From positions 493,923 to 557,922 of the forward strand of contig NZ_JALPNF010000003.1 of NCBI RefSeq assembly GCF_023195535.1: a DNA stretch of 64,000 nt, given 5' to 3'. A program made the translations under genes and the position numbers. The stretch is from Sphingomonas faeni. Its GTDB lineage: Bacteria > Pseudomonadota > Alphaproteobacteria > Sphingomonadales > Sphingomonadaceae. Shown here piece after piece: positions 1 through 6,882 of this stretch. Position 1 is the stretch's first letter; every line of letters starts with the position of its first letter. The notes beneath the pieces are model-generated. The model was given only the letters and a program-made list of their open reading frames with translations. It had not been told where the DNA came from and searched no databases.

Positions 1-1
1 G

Positions 2-1330
2 CCCAATGCTGGAGGGGGCGACCTCGCGTCGCGCATCAGCAACGCCCGGCTGTTCGGGCAGCTTCGGTACAGCGGGCCCGCTGACACGCTGTGGCGGCTC
101 ACCGGGGTCGAGCTGTTCGACCTTTCGGGCCCGGTCGCGATCGGCGCGGACGTCGTCGGCACGCTCGCCAACCCGACCTTGCGCGGCGTCGTCCAGGCGA
201 ACGGCGCGCGGATCGAGAGCGCGACCACCGGCACCGTCCTCACCAACGTCCAGGCGACCGGCCGCTTCGGCGGCTCGCGGCTCGTGATCGACCGGTTCGG
301 CGCGGACGCGGGCAAGGGCGGGCGCGTCACCGGCACCGGCCAGTTCGAATTCGCCGCCGCCGCCGGGATCGGCCTCGATCTGACGCTGCAGGCCGACAAG
401 GCGGTGATGATCAACCGCGACGACATCGGCGCCACCGTCTCCGGGCCGCTGACGTTCAAGTCTAACGGCTCAGGCGGCACGATCGCGGGCGACGTCCTGC
501 TCGACAAGAGCCGCTACCGTCTCGGCCAGGCGACCGCCGCCAGCGCGGTGCCGCAGCTCAACATCCGCGAGATCAACCTGCCCGAGGGCGGGGAAGAGAC
601 CGCGAAACGCACCACGCCCTGGACGCTGGCGATCAAGGCGCGCGCCCCCAGCCAGGTGATGGTCAGCGGGCTCGGGCTGACCAGCGAATGGTCTGCCAAC
701 CTCCAGATCGCGGGCGCGCCCGATAACCCGGCGATCACCGGTCGCGCGACGCTGGTCCGCGGCGATTACGAGTTCGCCGGCCGCCAGTTCGAACTCGCGC
801 GCGGCGTGATCCGGTTCGACGGCGGCGTGCCCGCCAACCCGGCGCTCGATATCGAGGCAAACGCGGATTCGACCGGGCTCAGCGCGTCGATCCGCGTCAC
901 CGGCTATGCGCTGAAACCCGAAATCGGTTTCACGAGCACGCCCGCGCTGCCCGAGGACGAACTGCTCTCGCGGCTGTTGTTCGGCACCTCGATCACCAAC
1001 CTGTCCGCGCCCGAAGCGTTGCAGCTGGCGGCGGCGGTCGCGGCGTTGCAGGGCGGCGGCAGCGGTCTGAACCCGATCAACGCGGTGCGCCGCGCGGCCG
1101 GTCTCGATCGCCTGCGCATCCTGCCGGCGGACCCGCAGACCGGGCAGGGGACGTCGATCGCGGCCGGCAAATACGTCACGCGGCGGCTGTATGCGGAAAT
1201 CGTCACCGACGGGCAGGGCTATTCCGCCACGCAGGTCGAGTTCCAGGTCACCCGCTGGCTATCGCTGTTGTCGAGCATCTCGACGCTCGGCCGCCAGAGC
1301 GCGAACGTGCGCGTGTCGAAGGATTATTGA
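2..1330 (+). CDS. tamB: TamB C-terminal part (5' truncated by window edge)
   Basis: C-terminal 442 residues of the inner-membrane-anchored translocation and assembly module protein TamB, which works with TamA in outer-membrane biogenesis and envelope lipid transport. The reading frame is open from base 2, so the N-terminus lies outside the window. The sequence is a long run of beta-rich AsmA/TamB-type repeats. It ends in the conserved DUF490 tail: an ELLSRLLFGTSITNLSAPEALQLA stretch near residues 320-345 of the visible part, a VTRWLSLLSSIST-like strand, and a terminal VSKDY. The stop at 1328-1330 is followed after 35 bp by nagZ. Family assignment is from the C-terminal pattern; TamA is not in the window. 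Confidence 0.88.
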   Translation, partial: PNAGGGDLASRISNARLFGQLRYSGPADTLWRLTGVELFDLSGPVAIGADVVGTLANPTLRGVVQANGARIESATTGTVLTNVQATGRFGGSRLVIDRFGADAGKGGRVTGTGQFEFAAAAGIGLDLTLQADKAVMINRDDIGATVSGPLTFKSNGSGGTIAGDVLLDKSRYRLGQATAASAVPQLNIREINLPEGGEETAKRTTPWTLAIKARAPSQVMVSGLGLTSEWSANLQIAGAPDNPAITGRATLVRGDYEFAGRQFELARGVIRFDGGVPANPALDIEANADSTGLSASIRVTGYALKPEIGFTSTPALPEDELLSRLLFGTSITNLSAPEALQLAAAVAALQGGGSGLNPINAVRRAAGLDRLRILPADPQTGQGTSIAAGKYVTRRLYAEIVTDGQGYSATQVEFQVTRWLSLLSSISTLGRQSANVRVSKDY

Positions 1331-1365
1331 ATGATCGCGCGCGCCGGTCTCGTTAGGAAGAGTGC

Positions 1366-2367
1366 ATGAAGCCCGTCATCTTCGGCCTGTCCGGCCCCGT
1401 CCTCACGCCCCAGGAACGCGCGTTCTTCGCCGAGTGCGAGCCTGCCGGCTACATCCTATTCAAGCGCAACATCGTCGATCGTACGCAGGTAAGGGCGCTG
1501 ACGGACTCGCTCCGCGAACTGGCCGGCCGCGACGACCTGGCGATCCTGATCGATCAGGAAGGCGGCCGCGTCGCGCGGATGGGCCCCCCCGAATGGCCGG
1601 CATTCCCAGCGGGCCCGGTGTTCGATGCAGCCTATGAACGCGCCCCAATGACCGCGATCCAGGCGGCGCGTGCGAATGGCCAGGCGCTGGGCGTGATGCT
1701 CAGCGAGGTCGGGATAACCGTCGATTGCGCGCCGCTGCTCGACGTGGCGCAACCCGATACGACCGATGCGGTGTCCTGTCGCACGTTCGGCTCCGACCCG
1801 ATGCGGGTGGCGGCGCTCGGCCGGGCGACGCTGGAGGGGCTGGCCGAGGGCGGCGTCGTTGGCATCGTCAAGCACATGCCGGGCCACGGCCGCGCCAAGC
1901 TCGACACGCACCACCACCTCCCGACCGTCACCGCGACCGACGCCGAGCTGGAAATCGACATCGAACCCTTCCGCACGCTCAACCAGGCGCCGATGGGCAT
2001 GACGTCGCATATCGTGTTCGAGGCGTGGGACGCCGACCGCCCCGCGACGCTGTCGCCGATCGTGATCGAACGGATCATCCGCGAACGGATCGGCTTCGAA
2101 GGCCTGCTGATGACCGACGACATCGACATGAAGGCGCTGTCGGGCACCGCCGGCGACAAGGCGGCGGGCGCGATCGAAGCCGGTTGCGACCTCGTCCTCG
2201 ACTGCTGGGCCCGCATGGACGAGATGATCGAAATCGCCGGTCGCCTGGGTGAAATTTCCGGCGCGTCGCGGGGGCGGCTCGATCGGGCGATGGCATCGGT
2301 CAGACAAACCAAGGGCGACTTCGCTAACTTGATAGCCACGCGGGACGCGCTGTTGGAGCGAGCCTGA
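1366..2367 (+). CDS. nagZ: Beta-N-acetylhexosaminidase NagZ
   Basis: Cytoplasmic glycoside hydrolase family 3 enzyme that removes N-acetylglucosamine from anhydromuropeptides during peptidoglycan recycling. The 333-residue protein has the expected length. It shows the GH3 substrate-binding stretch KHMPGHGRAKLDTHHHLP, with the His-containing loop used as acid/base in NagZ, and the nucleophile region LLMTDDIDMKAL, where the Asp of TDD is the expected nucleophile. An AGG-rich site (AGGAAG) sits about 6 bases before the ATG. In alphaproteobacteria nagZ commonly precedes scpA-scpB-tatABC, and that order is kept here, but an extra minus-strand gene now separates nagZ from scpA. Confidence 0.95.
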   Translation: MKPVIFGLSGPVLTPQERAFFAECEPAGYILFKRNIVDRTQVRALTDSLRELAGRDDLAILIDQEGGRVARMGPPEWPAFPAGPVFDAAYERAPMTAIQAARANGQALGVMLSEVGITVDCAPLLDVAQPDTTDAVSCRTFGSDPMRVAALGRATLEGLAEGGVVGIVKHMPGHGRAKLDTHHHLPTVTATDAELEIDIEPFRTLNQAPMGMTSHIVFEAWDADRPATLSPIVIERIIRERIGFEGLLMTDDIDMKALSGTAGDKAAGAIEAGCDLVLDCWARMDEMIEIAGRLGEISGASRGRLDRAMASVRQTKGDFANLIATRDALLERA

Positions 2368-2387
2368 TAGAAAACATGCGGGCATTG

Positions 2388-2425
2388 ATGCTTGATGCAA
2401 AAATCAAAAGTTTTGCATCAAGCAT
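2388..2425. terminator. Inverted repeat, probable bidirectional terminator
   Basis: A perfect 15-bp inverted repeat (arms 2388-2402 and 2411-2425, loop 8 nt) lies between the convergent nagZ and META-lipoprotein genes. Both arms carry an A4/T4 run at the loop side. The low GC of the stem is unusual for this genome and matches the atypical gene next to it. Confidence 0.5.
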
Positions 2426-2452
2426 TTGCGCAAGTGGCCTGTAGCTAGCCGC

Positions 2453-2971
2453 CTACTTGTGGTCGAAATTGTTCGAGGTCTTGCGCCCGCTTTCGGACCC
2501 GCGCCCAAGGAGAGGATTGGTAATGGATACCAGTTCCGCCGTGCCCCCATCAGAGAAGGTGATCTGGAGCCGTCCGTCCTGTAGTGACCACGCCTCAGCC
2601 GCGTCCATTCGCTGCCAAAAATCGTTTGCCACGACGACACTGCGGCGATCACCGCAGCCTACCGCTGTTTGGATCATCGGCTGCGCGTTGTTGTGTGAGA
2701 AGCTGCCTGCGTTACCCACCGTGGTAGCCGACCAATTTAGACGGCTACCGCCAATGCTATTGCAACTCGCGGTGCCGTCGATCTGTCCGTTCGGACGGAA
2801 GCGGAGGCTCGCCGCTTCGGGTTCCGCATGAGCAACCTTGTTGCCAAGGAACCGTCGTAAGCCCCAGTAGTGGTTGGTAAGCCGGTCTCTGGTCAAACCG
2901 TCTACTGGCTGCGGTGCGGTACACTCAGCAAGGCAGAGCGCAATCAGCGTTAGCAAGAGCAGGTTTCGCAC
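2453..2971 (-). CDS. META-domain (HslJ-like) putative lipoprotein
   Basis: A 172-residue envelope protein with a single META-domain pattern: an N-terminal hydrophobic segment, a tryptophan (NHYWGLRRF), then RFRPNGQIDGTASCNSIGG and a C-terminal QITFSDGGTAELV strand. META/HslJ domains occur in small periplasmic or lipid-anchored stress proteins of unknown biochemical role. I chose the GTG at 2971 because GGAG lies 5-6 bases upstream; a TTG at 2992 would add seven residues. The signal ends LCLAEC, so the residue before the Cys is Glu, which fits lipoprotein boxes poorly. The gene is lower in GC than its neighbours and is inserted against the direction of the nagZ-scpA-scpB operon, which suggests acquisition. 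Family call is fairly firm, function unknown. Confidence 0.75.
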   Translation of the reverse strand: MRNLLLLTLIALCLAECTAPQPVDGLTRDRLTNHYWGLRRFLGNKVAHAEPEAASLRFRPNGQIDGTASCNSIGGSRLNWSATTVGNAGSFSHNNAQPMIQTAVGCGDRRSVVVANDFWQRMDAAEAWSLQDGRLQITFSDGGTAELVSITNPLLGRGSESGRKTSNNFDHK

Positions 2972-3275
2972 GAAACTCTCCAAGGCAGGCAAAATTCTAC
3001 CGAAAACGGCCTAACATCCAACTGCAACCGGACGCGATTATCTGTGTAAGCCAATGTCAGGTGACTACCAATCTCTCGGGCCCTGATGCAAAATTCACAA
3101 TTTTCGCCTCGATCCGAAAACGGCGGAAAAACCGGGCTGCACGGCTATGCAGAATTCCGATGCGGAATAGGTCGCGGTACCGGATGCTCACTGGACACAA
3201 GCGAGTGGCCTGAGTCCATCGCCAGCCCATCCTTTCACGGATGCCGAACCGCGTGCAATCCTGTATCTCGGCGTC

Positions 3276-3998
3276 ATGAGCGACGCACAATTGACGCTGG
3301 ATCTGGACGGGTGGGAGGGGCCCCTCGATCTGCTGTTGTCGCTTGCGCGCGGGCAGAAGGTCGATCTGCGCAAGATTTCGATCCTTGCGCTGGTCGAGCA
3401 GTATCTCGCCTACGTCGATTCCGCGCGCGCGCTGAAGCTGGAACTGGCGGCGGACTATCTCGTGATGGCGGCGTGGCTGGCGTATCTGAAGTCCGCCTTG
3501 CTGTTGCCGCGCGATCCGCTCGCCGAGCCGGATCCCGAGGAACTCGCGCTGCGGTTGCAGCTTCGGCTCGAACGGTTGAGCGCGATGCGCGAGGCCGGCG
3601 CGCGGCTGATGGCGCGCGATCGGACCGGGCGCGACGTGTTCGCGCGAGGCGCGCCCGAGGGGCTGCGGACGGTGCGGAAAGCGGCATGGCAGGCGGAGAT
3701 CTTCGACCTGATCGCCGCCTATGGCCGGATTTCGGCACGCACGCGGCCGGTGATGCATGTCGTCGCCGACCGCGAGGTGATGACGCTGGAGGCGGCGCTG
3801 GAGCGCGTGTCGATTCTCGTCGGCGAACGGATCGACTGGAGCGCGATCGAGAGTTTCCTTCCCGAAGCTGGAGAGCGGTTGCGGCGATCGGCGCTGGCGT
3901 CGAGCTTCGTCGCGGCACTCGAACTCGCGCGGCAGGGTAAGATCGACCTGCGCCAGGCCTCGCCGTTCGCGCCACTCTATCTGAGAGCGCGCGCGTGA
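3276..3998 (+). CDS. scpA: Segregation and condensation protein ScpA
   Basis: Kleisin subunit of the SMC-ScpAB condensin complex that organises and segregates the chromosome. The 240-residue protein opens with the diagnostic N-terminal SMC-head-binding region (WEGPLDLLLSLARGQKVDLRKISI, then LVEQYLAY and LAYLKSALLLP). The C-terminal winged-helix segment FVAALELARQGKIDLRQASPFAPLYL is intact. Its TGA overlaps the start of scpB (GTGATG), indicating translational coupling. The 280 bp upstream contains no recognised gene, so the operon may have its own promoter after the inserted lipoprotein gene. Confidence 0.95.
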   Translation: MSDAQLTLDLDGWEGPLDLLLSLARGQKVDLRKISILALVEQYLAYVDSARALKLELAADYLVMAAWLAYLKSALLLPRDPLAEPDPEELALRLQLRLERLSAMREAGARLMARDRTGRDVFARGAPEGLRTVRKAAWQAEIFDLIAAYGRISARTRPVMHVVADREVMTLEAALERVSILVGERIDWSAIESFLPEAGERLRRSALASSFVAALELARQGKIDLRQASPFAPLYLRARA

Positions 3999-4603
3999 TG
4001 CCGCCGGATGATTTCGTGCGGGCGGTCGAGGCGGTGCTGTTCGCGGCCGAGACCCCGCTGACGATCGACGCGATCCGCGCGCATGTCGGGGCGGGCGATG
4101 TCCGTGCGGCACTGGATCGGCTCGCCGCGGACTATGCCGGGCGGGGGATCGGCATCGTCCGGCGGGGCGATCGGTGGCAGTTCCAGACCGCGGCGGACAT
4201 GGCGCACATGCTGCGCCGCGACCGCGAGGAGCCGCGCAAACTCAGTCGCGCTGGCATCGAGACGCTGGCGATCATCGCCTATCACGAGCCGGTCACGCGC
4301 GCGGAAATCGAGGCGATTCGCGGGGTGCAGATTTCGAAGGGGACGCTCGACGTTCTGATGGAGGCGGGCTGGGTCAAGCCTTCGGGGCGGCGCGAAGTGC
4401 CGGGGCGGCCGCTGATGTTCGCGACCAGCCCCGAATTCCTCTTTCATTTCGGGCTGGCGAGCCGCCGCCACCTGCCGGGGATCGACGATCTGCGCGCCGC
4501 CGGGCTGCTCGATCCGGTCGATCTCGCCTTCGATCGGCTCGAAGATAGCGAAGATGGCGGGGGGATGGCGCAATCTCTGGCATTGAGGCGGGATGAGCCT
4601 TAG
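3995..4603 (+). CDS. scpB: Segregation and condensation protein ScpB
   Basis: Second non-SMC subunit of the SMC-ScpAB condensin; it dimerises and binds the ScpA linker. The 202-residue protein has two winged-helix domains: VEAVLFAAETPLTIDAI at the start of the first, then the hallmark ETLAIIAYHEPVTRAEIEAIRG stretch and LMEAGWVKPSGRREVPGRPL in the second. Translation starts at GTG 3995 or the ATG at 3998, overlapping the scpA stop. The gene is followed by tatA after about 25 bp. Confidence 0.95.
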   Translation: MMPPDDFVRAVEAVLFAAETPLTIDAIRAHVGAGDVRAALDRLAADYAGRGIGIVRRGDRWQFQTAADMAHMLRRDREEPRKLSRAGIETLAIIAYHEPVTRAEIEAIRGVQISKGTLDVLMEAGWVKPSGRREVPGRPLMFATSPEFLFHFGLASRRHLPGIDDLRAAGLLDPVDLAFDRLEDSEDGGGMAQSLALRRDEP

Positions 4604-4631
4604 ATAGGGTTCAGTTTTCAGGAGAATGGCC

Positions 4632-4877
4632 ATGGGCGGTTTTAGCCCGATTCACTTGCTCGTCCTCGCGGTCGTCGCGATCCTCCTTCTTGGCGGCGGT
4701 CGCTTTTCCAGCCTGATGGGTGACGTCGCCAAGGGTGTGAAGAACTTCAAGAAAGGCATGTCGGAGAACGACGACGAGACGCCGGCAAAGCCATCGGCAC
4801 GGATCGAAGCGCAGAAGTCTGCCGATCCCGCGTTCGATCGCGACGGCAATCGCGTCCGCGACGACCGTCCTGCCTGA
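4632..4877 (+). CDS. tatA: Sec-independent translocase protein TatA
   Basis: Small membrane protein that multimerises to form the pore-like element of the twin-arginine export pathway. It has one N-terminal transmembrane helix (PIHLLVLAVVAILLLGGGRF), the hinge, then an amphipathic helix (LMGDVAKGVKNFKKGM) with the usual FKKG motif and an acidic, disordered tail. The AGGAG at 4620-4624 touches an ATG at 4626 but is correctly spaced for the ATG at 4632, giving an MGGFS N-terminus like other TatA proteins, so I chose 4632 (81 residues). First gene of tatA-tatB-tatC. Confidence 0.93.
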   Translation: MGGFSPIHLLVLAVVAILLLGGGRFSSLMGDVAKGVKNFKKGMSENDDETPAKPSARIEAQKSADPAFDRDGNRVRDDRPA

Positions 4878-4930
4878 AGCGATCGTGCTTGAAGTTGGCA
4901 GAGTTGAAGACCCTAGATAGGCGCGGCTGA

Positions 4931-5521
4931 ATGTTCGATATCGCGCCCTCCGAGTTCCTGCTCGTGGCATTCGTCGCGCTCGTCGTGATCGGTCCGAAGG
5001 ATTTGCCCAAGGCAATGCGCGTGGTCGGCTATTGGGTCGGCAAGGCGCGCGGCGTCGCGCGGCAATTCCGTTCGGGTTTCGATTCGATGGTGCGCGAGGC
5101 CGAACTCGAGGAGATGGAAAAGCGCTGGGCGTCGGAAAACGAACGCATCATGCGCGAGCATCCCCAGACGGGTTCGGACGGCGCGACCGATACCGCGCAG
5201 GTCGTGCATTCGCCGGAGACCGACGAGTACCGCCGCGATTATAGGTCTGCGGATCATGCGGACGGAAATGATGCGGGCGGAAATGATGCGGGCGGGGATC
5301 ATGCGGCGGGCGATCATACGGACGAACCGGTGATGGTCGAGAAGCCGGTGGTCGCCGCCGCTCCGCCGACGGTATCGTCGACGCCGGCGCCGGCCGATCC
5401 GGAGCAGCCGCCGATCGGCCATAGTGGTTCGGATCTGTCCCACACCCCCCCGGATACGCCAGCTTCGACGGCTCCCGCCCGCGAAGACAAGACCGGCAAG
5501 TCCGACGTGGCGCCGTCATGA
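4931..5521 (+). CDS. tatB: Sec-independent translocase protein TatB
   Basis: Receptor-complex partner of TatC in twin-arginine export. The 196-residue protein begins MFDIAPSEFLLVAFVALVVIGPKDLP, the standard TatB helix-hinge with the conserved Glu and GPKDLP, followed by an amphipathic helix. The tail is long, acidic and low-complexity, and includes an Asp-rich near-repeat (DHADGNDAGGNDAGGDHAAGDH) encoded by degenerate 15-bp units at about 5253-5325, which probably varies in length between strains. Lies between tatA and tatC in one operon. Confidence 0.94.
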   Translation: MFDIAPSEFLLVAFVALVVIGPKDLPKAMRVVGYWVGKARGVARQFRSGFDSMVREAELEEMEKRWASENERIMREHPQTGSDGATDTAQVVHSPETDEYRRDYRSADHADGNDAGGNDAGGDHAAGDHTDEPVMVEKPVVAAAPPTVSSTPAPADPEQPPIGHSGSDLSHTPPDTPASTAPAREDKTGKSDVAPS

Positions 5522-5564
5522 GCGAACCCGCCGTGATCGCCCAACATAACGCCGAAGGCAGAGC

Positions 5565-6347
5565 ATGAGCGAGATCGACGCAAGCCGGGCGCCGTTGCTC
5601 GACCATCTGATCGAGCTCCGGCGGCGGTTGCTATATTGCATTGCCGCACTGATCGTGACGTTCGGGATCGCGATGTATTTCGCCGAGGATATCTTCGGCT
5701 TCCTGGTCCATCCGCTGCTCGCGGCGGGGCAGAACAAGGTGATCTATACCGAAATCTTCGAGGCGTTCTTCGTCCAGATCAAGGTGGCGTTCTTCGCGGC
5801 GATGATGCTGTCCTTCCCCGTGATCGCGAACCAGCTGTGGCAGTTCGTCGCGCCCGGCCTCTATAAGAAGGAGAAGCGCGCGCTGCTGCCGTTCATCCTC
5901 GCGACGCCGGTGCTGTTCCTGACCGGCGCATCGATGGCCTATTACATCGCAATTCCGATGGCGCTGCACTTCCTGCTCGGGTTTGACGGCATGGTCGGCG
6001 GTATCCACCGCGAGGCGCTGCCGGCGATCGGCAATTATCTGTCGTTCACCATGCAGTTCCTGTTCGGCTTCGGGATCTCGTTCCTGCTGCCGGTCCTGCT
6101 GATGCTGCTGGAACGGGCAGGCATCGTCACGCGGAAACAGCTGATCGGCGCGCGGCGTTACGCTATCGTCGCCGCGTTCGCGATCGCCGCGGTGCTGACG
6201 CCGCCGGACATTGGCTCCCAGTTGCTGCTCGCGATCCCGTTGGTCATCCTGTATGAGCTCGCGCTGATCGGGATCTGGTTCACCGAGCGAAGCCGGGCGA
6301 AAGCCAAGGCGATCGAGGGCGACTCCACCGATATCGTCGAGAGTTAA
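5565..6347 (+). CDS. tatC: Sec-independent translocase protein TatC
   Basis: Polytopic inner-membrane core of the Tat translocase that recognises the twin-arginine signal. The 260-residue protein has about six transmembrane helices and the conserved elements LLDHLIELRRRLLY near the N-terminus, FFVQIKVAFFAAMMLSFPVI, QLWQFVAPGLYKKEK, and FGISFLLPVLLMLL. It closes the operon and is followed within 25 bp by a very strong hairpin. Confidence 0.96.
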   Translation: MSEIDASRAPLLDHLIELRRRLLYCIAALIVTFGIAMYFAEDIFGFLVHPLLAAGQNKVIYTEIFEAFFVQIKVAFFAAMMLSFPVIANQLWQFVAPGLYKKEKRALLPFILATPVLFLTGASMAYYIAIPMALHFLLGFDGMVGGIHREALPAIGNYLSFTMQFLFGFGISFLLPVLLMLLERAGIVTRKQLIGARRYAIVAAFAIAAVLTPPDIGSQLLLAIPLVILYELALIGIWFTERSRAKAKAIEGDSTDIVES

Positions 6348-6369
6348 GAGCGCAGAAGGCTTACATGGA

Positions 6370-6403
6370 AACGGGGCCCGGTGCATGTGCACCGGGCCCC
6401 GTT
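6370..6403 (+). terminator. Strong hairpin after tatC
   Basis: A perfect 16-bp GC-rich stem (6370-6385 paired with 6388-6403) 22 bp after the tatC stop, with a small loop. It lies between the convergent tatC and entericidin-like genes and could end transcription from both sides, although no long T-run follows on the plus strand. Confidence 0.7.
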
Positions 6404-6425
6404 CCGTTATCAAAAGCGCAAGAGC

Positions 6426-6560
6426 TTACTTGGCGCCGTCTGCGGTCTGCGCGACGGTCCTGCCTGCCGATGCGACGTCCTTGCCCGCACCCTCGACCGT
6501 GTTGCATGCCGAAACCATGAGCGCGCCTGCGACGACGACCAATCCAACCAACTTACGCAT
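6426..6560 (-). CDS. Entericidin A/B family small lipoprotein
   Basis: A 44-residue lipoprotein of the entericidin family, small envelope lipoproteins often induced in stationary phase or stress. It reads MRKLVGLVVVAGALMVSAC as a signal peptide with a good lipobox (VSAC), then NTVEGAGKDVASAGRTVAQTADGAK, the typical NTV.G.GKD..S.G mature part. The start at 6560 has a perfect AGGAGG 6 bases upstream; a longer in-frame ORF to 6656 is not needed. A GGAAC-N16-CATT sequence 40-65 bp upstream suggests control by the stress sigma factor EcfG encoded nearby. Confidence 0.88.
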   Translation of the reverse strand: MRKLVGLVVVAGALMVSACNTVEGAGKDVASAGRTVAQTADGAK

Positions 6561-6600
6561 AATAATCCTCCTAGAAGGGCACGAATGCCACCCCGGCTGG

Positions 6601-6625
6601 AATGTTCGGGATCGGAATTCGTTCC
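6601..6625 (-). promoter_or_regulatory. Candidate sigma-EcfG promoter of the entericidin gene
   Basis: On the minus strand GGAAC (6625-6621) is followed after exactly 16 nt by CATT (6604-6601). The alphaproteobacterial EcfG consensus is GGAAC-N16/17-CGTT, so the -35 is perfect and the -10 matches 3 of 4. Transcription would start about 35 nt before the entericidin ATG. Confidence 0.5.
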
Positions 6626-6690
6626 GACCGGCCGCTCCGTTTTTGCGATATTCCAAGAGCTTGGACCCGGCGACCGGCGCCTAAGTTTAA

Positions 6691-6736
6691 AGGCCCGGCC
6701 ACATCACCGGGGGGGGAGGGTGATGCGTCCGGGCCT
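6691..6736 (-). terminator. Imperfect hairpin in the entericidin-phyP gap
   Basis: An 18-position stem with two mismatches (AGGCCCGG...CATCACC paired with GGTGATG...CCGGGCCT), loop of about 10 nt. Read on the minus strand it is followed by TTTAAACTTA and lies about 150 bp beyond the phyP stop, so it is a candidate phyP terminator. I see no gene in the rest of the 6561-6882 gap. Confidence 0.45.
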
Positions 6737-6882
6737 ATGACTTGGACAGCGAGAGCGGGGGGGCATAAAGTCGCTGTCCGATTTACTGAACGGCGACCGC
6801 GCCGAAGTGTTCCGCGCTTGAGACGATTATCCGAAAAAAATCTAAGGCTAACAACCGTTAACTGTGCGGTGTCGACTTTTAA

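Noticed and set aside
2393..3093. TGATGCAAAA direct repeats as attachment sites of a mobile cassette
   Set aside because: Only 10 bp, no recombinase and no second feature; kept as a weak hint rather than a mobile-element call.
5253..5325. Repeated GATGCGGGCGGAAAT-type units as a possible CRISPR or tandem array
   Set aside because: They are in-frame coding repeats in the acidic tail of TatB with no spacers. No CRISPR array or cas gene was seen anywhere in the window.
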